Of a stretch of DNA of 64,000 nucleotides, positions 50,391-58,916 are shown one piece after another. The notes beneath the pieces are model-generated. The model saw only the letters and a list, made by a program, of their open reading frames with translations. It had not been told where the DNA came from and searched no databases. The position numbers were made by a program, and so were the translations under genes. The DNA comes from Dethiobacter sp. (lineage in GTDB: Bacteria > Bacillota_D > Dethiobacteria > Dethiobacterales > Dethiobacteraceae). Position 1 is the first letter of the stretch, and the number at the start of each line of letters is the position of its first letter. The DNA lies in contig JAGXSQ010000118.1 in assembly GCA_018333395.1 (NCBI GenBank), positions 1-64,000 of the forward strand, given 5' to 3'.

Positions 50391-51097
50391 CGTTCCTGCC
50401 CCCTGAATTTATAGCCCACCCCACGCACAGTCAGCAACAGTTCGGGATTATTGGCGTCGTCTTCAATTTTTTGCCGCAGATAGCGGATATGGACGTCAAC
50501 GGTTCGCGTATCTGCCGGGTAATCATAGCCCCAAACTCTGTTTAGAATTTCTTCCCGGCGAAAGACCCTGCCTGGGTAAGTAGCCAGCAGGAAAAGGAAC
50601 TCAAATTCTTTAGGCGAGAGATCTATTGTCTGGCTGTTTTTCTTTGCCAGGTACTTTTCCGCATCAAGGTAGAGTCCACCTTGTTGGACGACGTTCTCTT
50701 TCGCTTCCGTTTTTTGCGGGACCTGTGGCTGCCTAGCACGTAAATGAGCTTTGATACGCGCCAGCAGTTCACGCATGGAAAATGGTTTGGTCATATAGTC
50801 ATTGGCACCCAACTCCAAGCCTAAGACCTTGTCCACCTCTTCGCCGCGGGCGGTCAGCATGATAACCGGCAAACCCATCGTTTTGGGGTCGCCACGCAGG
50901 AGGCGACACACTTCCAGCCCATCGACTTCCGGCAACATCCAGTCTAGGACGAGCAAATCCGGCGGATGGCGTGCTGCTTTCTCTAAAGCTTCCCGTCCGT
51001 CCGTGGCTGTTTCCACCTGAAAGCCTTCTTTTTGCAGATTGTAAGCGATTAGCTCAAGAATTGTTTCTTCGTCATCAACGACCAAGACTCGCGGCAA
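50387..51097 (-). CDS. phoP: Phosphate-regulon response regulator PhoP/PhoB
   Basis: About 236 residues from TTG 51097, eight bases after GAGG; a GTG at 51106 is in frame but sits on the ribosome site. OmpR-type regulator: receiver with VLVVDDEE, LLVLDWMLPEVDG (phospho-Asp), MLTARG and MTKPFS, then a winged helix (IDLSPKEFEFLFLLATYPGRVFRREEILNRVWGYDYPADTRTVDVHIRYLRQKIEDD). It should bind the TTAACA repeats upstream of pstS. It overlaps phoR and follows phoU after ~60 bp. Confidence 0.92.
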   Translation of the reverse strand: MPRVLVVDDEETILELIAYNLQKEGFQVETATDGREALEKAARHPPDLLVLDWMLPEVDGLEVCRLLRGDPKTMGLPVIMLTARGEEVDKVLGLELGANDYMTKPFSMRELLARIKAHLRARQPQVPQKTEAKENVVQQGGLYLDAEKYLAKKNSQTIDLSPKEFEFLFLLATYPGRVFRREEILNRVWGYDYPADTRTVDVHIRYLRQKIEDDANNPELLLTVRGVGYKFRGQER

Positions 51098-51155
51098 TCC
51101 AGGCACCTCACTTTTTTGCTCGCTACGGCTCGGAAAGAGTACGCCAAGACAGTGG

Positions 51156-51812
51156 TCAGTCGTTAAGATAAATACGCCGGCCAGTAACTAGGTAAATAAC
51201 ACGCTCACTGATGTTGGTGGCGTGGTCCGCGATTCTTTCCAGAGAGCGGCTCACAAACAGCAGATAGGTAGCCTGGTTAATGGTGCGGGGGTTTTCCATC
51301 ATCAAAACAAGCAGTTCCCGGAAAACCTGCTTATGCAGGCTGTCTACCTCATCGTCAGCCTCACCCACACTGGCCGCCAGTTCTTGATCCTCTGCGACAT
51401 AGGCGTCAAGCGCATTTTTGACCATCTTCTGCACCAGCAGCGCCATGCGCGGCAAATCTATCAAAGGCTTAATTAGCGGCTCGTTACCGATTCGCTTGGT
51501 AACCTTGGCAATGTCTACCGAATAATCGCCCATCCGCTCTAGGTCGGTGATAATTTTGAAGGCGGCGCTAATTTTTCGCAAATCCTTGGCCATAGGCTGT
51601 TGTGTGGCGATAAGACGCATGCAGGTTTCCTCAACTTGCAGCTCCATGCGGTCAATGGCTTCCTCTACCTCAAAGACCTTTTCAGCTAAGTCGAGGTCCT
51701 GTTGAGCCAGGGACTCCACAGAGCGGGCGATGTTTTCCTCCACCAGCCCCCCCATCTTTAAAATTTCCTGCTGAAGCGCGTCCAACGCTCTTTGAAATTC
51801 GCTACGCTGCAT
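51156..51812 (-). CDS. phoU: Phosphate transport system regulatory protein PhoU
   Basis: A 218-residue all-helical protein of two PhoU repeats (MRLIATQQPMAKDLRKISAAFKIITDLERMGDYSVDIAKV and MMENPRTINQATYLLFVSRSLERIADHATNISERVIYLVTG). The E/DxxxD metal-site motifs (DLERMGDY, SLERIADHATN) are intact. It links the Pst transporter to PhoR and keeps the regulon off when phosphate is plentiful. ATG at 51812 behind AAGGAGG, 21 bp after pstB. Confidence 0.95.
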   Translation of the reverse strand: MQRSEFQRALDALQQEILKMGGLVEENIARSVESLAQQDLDLAEKVFEVEEAIDRMELQVEETCMRLIATQQPMAKDLRKISAAFKIITDLERMGDYSVDIAKVTKRIGNEPLIKPLIDLPRMALLVQKMVKNALDAYVAEDQELAASVGEADDEVDSLHKQVFRELLVLMMENPRTINQATYLLFVSRSLERIADHATNISERVIYLVTGRRIYLND

Positions 51813-51832
51813 TTTATGACGCCTCCTTAATT

Positions 51833-52594
51833 TTAGCCGAACTTACCGGTGATGTAATCTTCCGTCCGCCGTTCCTTAGGGCTGGTAAACAAAACGGCTG
51901 TGCTGCCCACTTCCAGCACTTCGCCGTGGAGAAAAAAGGCCGTAGTATCGGAGACGCGTGCGGCCTGTTGCATATTGTGCGTCACGATAACAATAGTCAG
52001 ACTTTTCTTCAGGGAGCGGATCAGGTCTTCAATTTTTTGCGTGGCAATGGGATCTAAGGCCGAAGTAGGCTCGTCCATCAAAAGAACTGCCGGCTCCACC
52101 GCCAGCACGCGGGCAATGCAGAGACGCTGTTGCTGTCCGCCGGAAAGACGCATCGCCGACCGGTTTAAATCATCCTTGACCTCATCCCACAGCGCTGCTT
52201 CGCGCAAACTCTTTTCCACAATCATGTCCAGTTTTTTTCGGTCCCTGACTTTATGGATCCTCGGGCCATACGCCACATTTTCATAAATTGTTTTGGGGAA
52301 AGGATTGGGCTTTTGGAAAACCATGCCTACTTTTTTGCGCAACGAGACTACATCGCAACTCTTACTGTAGATTTCCTGGTTATCAATCATGATTTTACCC
52401 TCACAGCGCACACTGTCAATCAGGTCGTTTAGGCGGTTCAAGGAACGCAGAAAAGTAGATTTTCCACAGCCCGAAGGACCAATCAGCGCTGTTATTTCTT
52501 TTTCCGTAACATACAGGTCAATATTCTTTAAGGCCTGGAAGTTCCCATAATGAAGGTTAAAATTATCGACCTGTATCTTGGGTAGCTTTTGCAT
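51833..52594 (-). CDS. pstB: Phosphate ABC transporter ATP-binding protein PstB
   Basis: 253 residues from ATG 52594 behind CAGGAGGAAA; the frame extends upstream into pstA without a ribosome site. ABC motifs: Walker [14 protein letters not shown]-loop [21 protein letters not shown], signature [32 protein letters not shown] (including Walker B) and His switch [11 protein letters not shown]. It powers the PstCA permease. Confidence 0.96.
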   Translation of the reverse strand: MQKLPKIQVDNFNLHYGNFQALKNIDLYVTEKEITALIGPSGCGKSTFLRSLNRLNDLIDSVRCEGKIMIDNQEIYSKSCDVVSLRKKVGMVFQKPNPFPKTIYENVAYGPRIHKVRDRKKLDMIVEKSLREAALWDEVKDDLNRSAMRLSGGQQQRLCIARVLAVEPAVLLMDEPTSALDPIATQKIEDLIRSLKKSLTIVIVTHNMQQAARVSDTTAFFLHGEVLEVGSTAVLFTSPKERRTEDYITGKFG

Positions 52595-52616
52595 AGTTTC
52601 CTCCTGAAACTTTTTG

Positions 52617-53483
52617 TTAGCCGCGCAATTTTCGGCGGTAGTAAGCGCGTAAAACAATAGCAGCAAAATTCATGGCCAGAACGACAGTCACTAGGACGAC
52701 AGCCGTCCCGTAAGCTAGCGGCCGCACCTTTTCCACAGCATGATGCTGGGTAGCCATGATAAAAAGGTGATAAGGCAGAGCCATGAATTGTGAATCGATG
52801 GAAGTTGGTAGCCTAGGCAGGAAGAAAGCAGCTCCGGTAAACAAAATAGGCGCCGTCTCCCCTGTAGCCCGCGACAGGCCTAGAATCATACCGGTCAGGA
52901 TTCCCGGGAAGGCCGAAGGTATAACATTAGTCCGGATAGAGTGCCATTTGCTCGCACCCAGAGCCAACGCTCCCTCTCGATAAGCGTCCGGCACTGATTT
53001 TAAAGCTTCTTCTGCCGTGGTGATGATAACCGGCAGCGTCAGCAACCCCAGCGTCAGCCCGGCAGAAAGGATTGACGTGCCAAACGATAAGGAATGGACA
53101 AAAAGCGCCACCCCAAACATGCCGTAGACCATGGAAGGGACACCGGCTAGGTTGCGAATCGAAAGACGGATTATGCGTGTCAACAAGTTCCTTTTGGCAT
53201 ATTCGTTAAGGTAGATGGCGGCAAAAAAACCGACAGGCATGCCGGCCAGTGCCGTAATAAAGGTCACATAAATTGTCCCTAGGATCGCCGGCATAATGCC
53301 GCCTGCGGTCATGCCACTTCTAGGCGGGGCGGTGATGAACTCAAAGCTGATTACGCCAAAGCCCTTTTTAACGATATCATAGAAAATATAAACTACCGCC
53401 AGAAAGACAAGGATCATCGTCAGACGTAGCAGGATGAACGGCATCGTTTCCGGCAAAAAAAGTTTTCTATCCTGCTCGTTCAT
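52617..53483 (-). CDS. pstA: Phosphate ABC transporter permease PstA
   Basis: A 288-residue permease with six membrane helices. The ABC-permease coupling loop is [56 protein letters not shown]. Its start overlaps the pstC stop by 4 bp (ATGA), and pstB follows. It forms the phosphate channel with PstC. Confidence 0.95.
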   Translation of the reverse strand: MNEQDRKLFLPETMPFILLRLTMILVFLAVVYIFYDIVKKGFGVISFEFITAPPRSGMTAGGIMPAILGTIYVTFITALAGMPVGFFAAIYLNEYAKRNLLTRIIRLSIRNLAGVPSMVYGMFGVALFVHSLSFGTSILSAGLTLGLLTLPVIITTAEEALKSVPDAYREGALALGASKWHSIRTNVIPSAFPGILTGMILGLSRATGETAPILFTGAAFFLPRLPTSIDSQFMALPYHLFIMATQHHAVEKVRPLAYGTAVVLVTVVLAMNFAAIVLRAYYRRKLRG

Positions 53484-54361
53484 CTTTTGGCCACCTCCCC
53501 GGCCTTGTGCAGGAAGATATCGGCCAGCAAGCTCAAGACAAACGTCATGGCAAATAAGACAAAGCCTACGGCAAACAAGGCGTAGTAATGAGTGGAGTTA
53601 AACGGCACCTCACCCATTTCAATGGCGATAGTAGCCGTCATGGTTCTGATGGAACTCAAAAAACCGGAAGGGAATTGCAGAGCGTTGCCTGTGGCCATGA
53701 CAACCGTCATCGTCTCGCCGATGGCTCTGCCGATACCCAACATGACTGCGGCTGAAACACCGGAGAAAGCAGCCGGCAAGATGACACTTTTCACCGTCTG
53801 CCAGCGGTTTGCGCCAAGAGCCAGGGAGGCTTCCTTATACTCGCGTGGTACCGCTGTCAGTGCATCCTCGGAAATGCTTATAATGGTCGGTAGCGACATC
53901 AAAGCAAGAAGCAGGGAGCCGTTCAAGGCCGTTAACCCGTTAGGAATGTCAAAGAGCCTAGCCAGCAGAGGATTCAAGACCACCAGTCCAAAAAAGCCGA
54001 TAACCACAGAGGGCACACCGGCCAACAATTCTACAACCGGCTTCATCACTTCCCGCTCGAGGGGAGAAGCGACTTCCGCCAGATAGACAGCACAAGCAAT
54101 ACCAACAGGAATAGCTACCACAGCAGCCCCAGCTGTGACCAGCAAGGTGCCAGCAACCAAAGTCAGGATGCCAAATGAAGCAGCCTCAAACCCAGACGGT
54201 CTCCATATTAAGCCCGCAAAAAACGGCACAATACCCACTTCTCTCCAGGCCATAAGGCTGTTGGAAAGCAGCAGGTAAAATATGCCTCCAAGAACAATGA
54301 TTGCCAGCAGCCCGTTCAACAAAAAAAACAGTCGCATAGCCAGTTCTTTTTTATTTTCCAT
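53480..54361 (-). CDS. pstC: Phosphate ABC transporter permease PstC
   Basis: 293 residues from ATG 54361, six bases after GAGGAGG. Six membrane helices. The coupling loop is EDALTAVPREYKEASLALGANRWQTVKSVILPAAFSGVSAAVMLGIGRAIGETMTV. It is separated from pstS by 88 bp that hold a strong hairpin (54408-54434), which may set the ratio of binding protein to permease. Confidence 0.95.
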   Translation of the reverse strand: MENKKELAMRLFFLLNGLLAIIVLGGIFYLLLSNSLMAWREVGIVPFFAGLIWRPSGFEAASFGILTLVAGTLLVTAGAAVVAIPVGIACAVYLAEVASPLEREVMKPVVELLAGVPSVVIGFFGLVVLNPLLARLFDIPNGLTALNGSLLLALMSLPTIISISEDALTAVPREYKEASLALGANRWQTVKSVILPAAFSGVSAAVMLGIGRAIGETMTVVMATGNALQFPSGFLSSIRTMTATIAIEMGEVPFNSTHYYALFAVGFVLFAMTFVLSLLADIFLHKAGEVAKR

Positions 54362-54407
54362 CAGGGCCTCCTCTTTAGGATTGCAGGCCAAGCCCAGCCC
54401 AGCCAGG

Positions 54408-54434
54408 GGAGTAGGAGCGGCTTGCTCCTACTCC
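54408..54434. repeat. Stable hairpin between pstS and pstC
   Basis: GGAGTAGGAGC (54408-54418) and GCTCCTACTCC (54424-54434) form a perfect 11-bp stem around GGCTT. Within the pst transcript it can act as a 3'-end stabiliser for pstS mRNA or as partial terminator. The GTAGGAGC arm resembles the GTAGGGGC palindromes elsewhere in the window. Confidence 0.65.
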
Positions 54435-54449
54435 GGCCAAGGTAAGGTT

Positions 54450-55376
54450 TTACTGTTTAAGGTGTTGATCATTTTGTTGCCTATATTCGGGAGTAACCGG
54501 CAAAAATCCTTCCCGGGCGACAATTTCCTGACCCGCAGGACTTAGCTCAAATTCGATAAACTGGCGCAAAGCGCCGCTAGGCACGCCATTTAAAAACTGG
54601 TACAGCGGCCTGGTCAACGGGTATTGACCGCCAAGAACTTTCTCGTCGTCCAGCGGGCTGACAAAGGGACTGCCGGGATTTTCGGCCAGACTCAAGGCAC
54701 GGAGGCCGGCGGCTTCTCTGACAAAACCAACGGCAGCATAGCCAATGCCGCTTTCATCAGCCCGGACCGCTTCTACGATTTGCGCGTTGCCAGGAAGGTT
54801 CAGCTTGGCCTGAGAATAGTCTTTCCCAAGCACTCTGTCGCGGAAAAAGACATAAGTGCCGGAGTTGCTTTGCCGTCCATAAAGAGTAATCGGGCTGTCC
54901 GCGCCACCGACTTCCTTCCAGTTGGTAATCTCCCCGGAAAAAATCTGTCCGACCTGTGCCAGAGTTAAATTTTCCACTGCATTATTAGCATGGACAATAA
55001 CGGCCAGACCATCTAGCGCAAAAACTACCGGCACCGGGTTGACTGCGTTTGCCTTGGCCTGCGCGATTTCCTCCGCCCTTAGCGGGCGAGAGGAATTGGC
55101 AATATCAGTCTGCCCGTTAATCAGCGCAGCAATGCCTGCTCCCGAACCGCCTCCGGTCACGGCAAATTCGGCAACGTTATTGACCTTAACAAACTCTTCC
55201 ACCAAGGCTTGTACCACGTTTACTTCGCTGTCGGAACCCTTGATTTGGAAAACGCCGCCATCTTGGGCGGGGGGTTCCGGCGGATTGGCCTGTCTCCCAC
55301 AACCTGTCAGCATTCCGCCGAGAAGACCTACCACTACCAGCGTCGCCAGGACACTTACATAAATCTTTCTTTTCAT
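54450..55376 (-). CDS. pstS: Phosphate-binding lipoprotein PstS
   Basis: A 308-residue protein with a lipoprotein signal peptide (basic MKRK, hydrophobic core, lipobox LTGC). The mature part is a periplasmic-binding-type fold: IKGSDSEVNVVQALVEEF, VTGGGSGAGIAALINGQTDIANSSRPL, ITLYGRQSNSGTYVFFRDRVLG and ESGIGYAAVGFV, the phosphate-contact segments of PstS. It captures phosphate outside the membrane for PstCAB. It is the first gene of the pst-pho operon and lies behind Pho boxes. Confidence 0.95.
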   Translation of the reverse strand: MKRKIYVSVLATLVVVGLLGGMLTGCGRQANPPEPPAQDGGVFQIKGSDSEVNVVQALVEEFVKVNNVAEFAVTGGGSGAGIAALINGQTDIANSSRPLRAEEIAQAKANAVNPVPVVFALDGLAVIVHANNAVENLTLAQVGQIFSGEITNWKEVGGADSPITLYGRQSNSGTYVFFRDRVLGKDYSQAKLNLPGNAQIVEAVRADESGIGYAAVGFVREAAGLRALSLAENPGSPFVSPLDDEKVLGGQYPLTRPLYQFLNGVPSGALRQFIEFELSPAGQEIVAREGFLPVTPEYRQQNDQHLKQ

Positions 55377-55414
55377 ACCTTATACCCTCCTCGAAAAATA
55401 GCATAATACTCTAC

Positions 55415-55468
55415 ATTATAATATATTATTGTTAACGGCAAAGGAACTTATTGTTAACTGTATGTTAA
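55415..55468 (-). promoter_or_regulatory. pstS promoter with phased Pho boxes
   Basis: On the minus strand TTAACA occurs at 55468-55463, 55457-55452 and 55435-55430; the starts are 11 and 22 bp apart. The missing 11-bp position (55446-55441) reads TTCCTT, a degenerate box. TATAAT follows at 55420-55415, nine bases after the last box. Four hexamers at 11-bp steps between about -20 and -60 is the known PhoP core-binding layout of Bacillus. TTAACA is an exact match to the Pho-box consensus. Confidence 0.8.
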
Positions 55469-55543
55469 CTTTTGATTTTCCACGGGAACGAGGATTTTTT
55501 ACGTTGATGTGGAAAGGTATTGAAAAACAATGGGAGGGAAATT

Positions 55544-56641
55544 ATGCGCGACAGAGTGAAAAGGCTTGGTATTCTCACCGGTGGCGGCGACTGTCCCGGA
55601 CTGAATGCGGTAATCCGGGCGGTGGCCAAAACATCCTTCTACCGCTTTGGCATTGAAGTGGTAGGAATCACGAGCGGCTTTCGCGGTATGATTGAAAATG
55701 AGTGTTTTATGTTGGATGACAAGCATGTCTCCGGTATTCTGCATCGTGGTGGGACTATTTTAGGTACCACCAACCGGGACAATCCTTTTCGCTATCCGGT
55801 TGGCAAAGATAACGGGAACGTAGTTTACAGCGATGTTTCCGAGCGGGCTATTGCCAACCTCGAGAAAATGGGTGTGGATGTTCTGGTGGTGGTGGGCGGA
55901 GACGGTAGCCTGAGCATCGCCAAGGAACTGCATGATAAAGGTGTGCGCGTTGTCGGTATCCCCAAAACGATCGACAATGACCTCTCCGCTACCGACGTGA
56001 CCTTTGGTTTTGACACAGCCCTGCATACGGCCACCGATGCCATCGATAAACTCCATACGACCGCCGAGTCCCACCATCGCGTCATGCTACTAGAAGTAAT
56101 GGGGCGGAACGCTGGCTGGATTGCTCTGCACTCCGGCATGGCGGGCGGCGCGGACGTGATTTTGATTCCGGAAATTCCTTTCAGTTATGAATACGTTCTG
56201 AGCAAAATTAACGAGCGTCAAATGCGTGGTAAGAACTTTTCCATTATCGTCGTGGCCGAAGGGGCTTCACTCCCTGGCGGAAAGCATGTCTACCAACAAC
56301 AAGTGGCGGATAATCCGTTACTGGACAAGCTCGGCGGCGTGACCGCAGTCGTTAGCCGCGAGATAGAACAACGCTCCGGTATCGAAACACGCGTTACTGT
56401 ACTGGGGCATCTGCAACGCGGCGGTCCCCCGACGCCTTTTGACCGCAACCTGGGAACGCGCTTCGGCGTCAAAGCCGTCGATTTGGCGCTGTCAGGGGAG
56501 TTCGGGCGCATGGTCTGCCTCTCTGGCAACAGCATCCAGTCGGTACCGCTGTCTGATGCCGTGGCCAGACAAAAACTTGTGGAACCTGACGGCGAACTGG
56601 TCCGGGCCGCCAAAGCAGTCGGCACTTCCTTCGGCGGCTAA
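55544..56641 (+). CDS. pfkA: 6-phosphofructokinase
   Basis: 365 residues from ATG 55544, after GGGAGGG; a frame start at 55520 has no ribosome site. Phosphofructokinase motifs: [36 protein letters not shown] (substrate loop), [37 protein letters not shown]. It has Gly in GGDGS, as ATP enzymes do, together with Lys in PKTIDND, as in pyrophosphate and mixed-group enzymes. The phosphoryl donor is probably ATP but not certain. It drives glycolysis and heads a two-gene unit with thiD. Confidence 0.9.
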   Translation: MRDRVKRLGILTGGGDCPGLNAVIRAVAKTSFYRFGIEVVGITSGFRGMIENECFMLDDKHVSGILHRGGTILGTTNRDNPFRYPVGKDNGNVVYSDVSERAIANLEKMGVDVLVVVGGDGSLSIAKELHDKGVRVVGIPKTIDNDLSATDVTFGFDTALHTATDAIDKLHTTAESHHRVMLLEVMGRNAGWIALHSGMAGGADVILIPEIPFSYEYVLSKINERQMRGKNFSIIVVAEGASLPGGKHVYQQQVADNPLLDKLGGVTAVVSREIEQRSGIETRVTVLGHLQRGGPPTPFDRNLGTRFGVKAVDLALSGEFGRMVCLSGNSIQSVPLSDAVARQKLVEPDGELVRAAKAVGTSFGG

Positions 56642-56650
56642 GGAGGCAGC

Positions 56651-57931
56651 ATGTTTAAAGCGTTGACCATTGCCGGTTCTGATTCCGGAGGCGGTGCCGG
56701 TATGCAAACTGACCTGAAAACCTTTGCCGCACTGGGTGTGTATGGGACAAGCGTGATCACCGCGCTGACGGCACAAAATACGCGCGGGGTCCACGGTATT
56801 CATAGCGTGCCAGCCACCTTTATTGTCTGCCAGCTGGAAGCCGTTCTTTCCGACATCCCGGTACACGCCGCCAAAACGGGGATGCTCGGCGAGGCAACGG
56901 CAATCAAAGAAGTAGCCCGGATGCTAACCAAACACCGTCTTGCCAGCTTAGTGGTTGATCCGGTAATGGTAGCGCAAAGCGGCGACACACTACTGGCGCA
57001 GGATGCTATTTCCGTCCTGCGTGACAAGCTGTTGCCTTTGGCCCTGCTTGTCACTCCTAACCTGCCCGAAGCTGGCGTCTTGCTGGACAGGGAAATCACG
57101 AGTTTGGAGCAGATGGAAACAGCGGCCAGGGATATCCATCTTTTGGGTCCCCGGTATGTACTGGTTAAAGGTGGCCACTTGCCGGGGGAAAAAATGGTGG
57201 ATGTTTTTTATGACGGCAAGGATACGCACCATCTTTCCGTCGCCAAAATCAAGACCTCTCACACACACGGCACCGGTTGCACTTACGCCGCCGCCGTCAC
57301 CGCCTACCTAGCCCGCGGACATACTCCACTGGAAGCTGTCCATTTGGCTAAGAATTTTATCACGACGGCCATCAGCCATGGGCTATGTGTCGGCCAAGGC
57401 TACGGTCCGACCGACCCGATGGGTGGCCTGCGGCGAGAACTGGCTGAACGTCGCGTTAGCGAAGAACTCTGCCATGCTTTCCTCGCCCTGCAAACGACGC
57501 CAGGCGCGGCAAAGCTTTTAGCCCCGGGTGTGTCTAACCTGTATTTTTGTCTGGAAGAAGCGAGCACGACTAAGGACTTGGCTGCTTTCCCTGCTCCCTT
57601 CTTCGTCTGCGATGGGCAAATCCGGGCTGCAGCCGGTCCGGTATTCGGCCACCAGTCATGGGCCGCTGACCTGCTGTTAGCAACCCACCGGCAAAACGCC
57701 CGCATACGTTCCTTGCTGGTCCTGCGTTTTGCGGAAGAAGCGCTTGAGGCCTCGGAAGTGCTGGGCTGGGCGCTGGGAAAGCTGGGCGAGCTAGAGCTGC
57801 CGAAGCTCCCCTGCATTGTCTTGGGCCGGGGCGGGCCTAGCGAAGAATTATTCATCGGTCTGCTGGGCTCCTCGCCGGCGGAGCTTGTCCGCGATTTCTC
57901 CGCTCTGGCCGGCCGTTTCCGCAGTTGCTAA
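56651..57931 (+). CDS. thiD: Bifunctional hydroxymethylpyrimidine (phosphate) kinase ThiD fused to a ThiN-like domain
   Basis: A 426-residue protein, ATG 56651 behind AAGGAGG, 9 bp after pfkA. Residues ~1-265 are Thi[32 protein letters not shown] and catalytic [16 protein letters not shown]. Residues ~290-426 match ThiN thiamine-phosphate synthase ([66 protein letters not shown]). Where ThiN has FGxSSH, this protein has FGHQSW, so catalysis by the second domain is doubtful. No TPP riboswitch precedes it. The first domain makes HMP pyrophosphate for thiamine. Confidence 0.87.
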   Translation: MFKALTIAGSDSGGGAGMQTDLKTFAALGVYGTSVITALTAQNTRGVHGIHSVPATFIVCQLEAVLSDIPVHAAKTGMLGEATAIKEVARMLTKHRLASLVVDPVMVAQSGDTLLAQDAISVLRDKLLPLALLVTPNLPEAGVLLDREITSLEQMETAARDIHLLGPRYVLVKGGHLPGEKMVDVFYDGKDTHHLSVAKIKTSHTHGTGCTYAAAVTAYLARGHTPLEAVHLAKNFITTAISHGLCVGQGYGPTDPMGGLRRELAERRVSEELCHAFLALQTTPGAAKLLAPGVSNLYFCLEEASTTKDLAAFPAPFFVCDGQIRAAAGPVFGHQSWAADLLLATHRQNARIRSLLVLRFAEEALEASEVLGWALGKLGELELPKLPCIVLGRGGPSEELFIGLLGSSPAELVRDFSALAGRFRSC

Positions 57932-57951
57932 CTACCGGTACCCCCCGACGA

Positions 57952-58794
57952 TTAACCTGACTTTGTCCCCCTGTCCGGCTTTTGGTAAGGTACGGGGATA
58001 TACTGGACGGAGGCTCGGCTGCGCAGGGGTTGGGGGAAAAGATCCATCAGCTCGTAGATTTCCTTGGGCAAAATTCCGCACGCCTGCAGTCCCATCGTGG
58101 ACAACTCCCGGCAAGTGATAGGGTGGTCGTGTGTCCACTGGCCCTCGGTAAGCTGGACGGCTATCTCCCGAGCACTCTCCTCACCCAGTTTGTCCGCAAG
58201 AATTTCTATCACCGTGCTTTTCACCTGTCTGATAGCCTTTTCCGCTATGTCGCCTAATATGAGCGTCTCGTCGTCCAGTTCGTTGACATCTTTGACCTGG
58301 ATAGCTTTGAGAATGGAAACAGCGGGGAAATGCCCTATTTGTGGGTCCACGGGCCCAAGCACAGCATTGCCGTCCAAGACAATCTCATCGGCAGCCAAAG
58401 CGATTAAAGTGCCTCCTGACATAGCATAGTGGGGCACAAAAACAGTGACTTTGGCCTGGTGGTTTTTAATGGCGTGAGCAATTTGCTCCGAGGCCAGCAC
58501 CAAGCCGCCGGGCGTGTGCAGCAAGACATCAATCGGCATTTCTGGCGGTGTCAGCCTGATGGCGCGCAACACCTGCTCGGAATCTTCGATGTTAATATAT
58601 TTGGTAAGCGGGATACCAAGCAGCGAAAGAGACTCCTGCCGGTGAATCATAGTAATAACACGGGATCCCCTTTTCCGTTCTAGGTCCCGGATCAGGCGGA
58701 TGCGAACCGCCCCCAGCCTCGCCTGTTTAAACATGGGACTCAAAGCAGAGATAATAAAAAACACCCAGAGGATTTGAAAAAAATTGAAGTCCAT
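57952..58794 (-). CDS. ClpP-fold membrane-anchored serine protease (SDH/SppA-like)
   Basis: 280 residues from ATG 58794, behind AAAGGGGG. N-terminal membrane helix (FFQILWVFFIISALSPMF), then a crotonase/ClpP-type domain: IDVLLHTPGGLVLASEQIA, VTVFVPHYAMSGGTLIALAADEIVLDGNAVLGPVDPQIG. The serine in AMSGGT is the expected nucleophile. It resembles the 'serine dehydrogenase proteinase' family (PF01972). Two basic/aromatic segments end the protein. It is the last gene of a minus-strand group after the FtsA-like gene and the sirtuin gene. Substrate unknown. Confidence 0.82.
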   Translation of the reverse strand: MDFNFFQILWVFFIISALSPMFKQARLGAVRIRLIRDLERKRGSRVITMIHRQESLSLLGIPLTKYINIEDSEQVLRAIRLTPPEMPIDVLLHTPGGLVLASEQIAHAIKNHQAKVTVFVPHYAMSGGTLIALAADEIVLDGNAVLGPVDPQIGHFPAVSILKAIQVKDVNELDDETLILGDIAEKAIRQVKSTVIEILADKLGEESAREIAVQLTEGQWTHDHPITCRELSTMGLQACGILPKEIYELMDLFPQPLRSRASVQYIPVPYQKPDRGTKSG

Positions 58795-58916
58795 TGATGT
58801 TAGCCCCCTTTGACTAAATGTACTTTCTCGGAAACTCTCAAGCTGGGGTACAAAATGAGCAAACAAGGATTTAGCCTGTTGAACCACAGACTGTAATTGT
58901 CAACGCTGTGCCTCTT

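Noticed and set aside
56641..56651. TPP riboswitch before thiD
   Set aside because: There are only 9 bp between pfkA and thiD, so no aptamer can fit.
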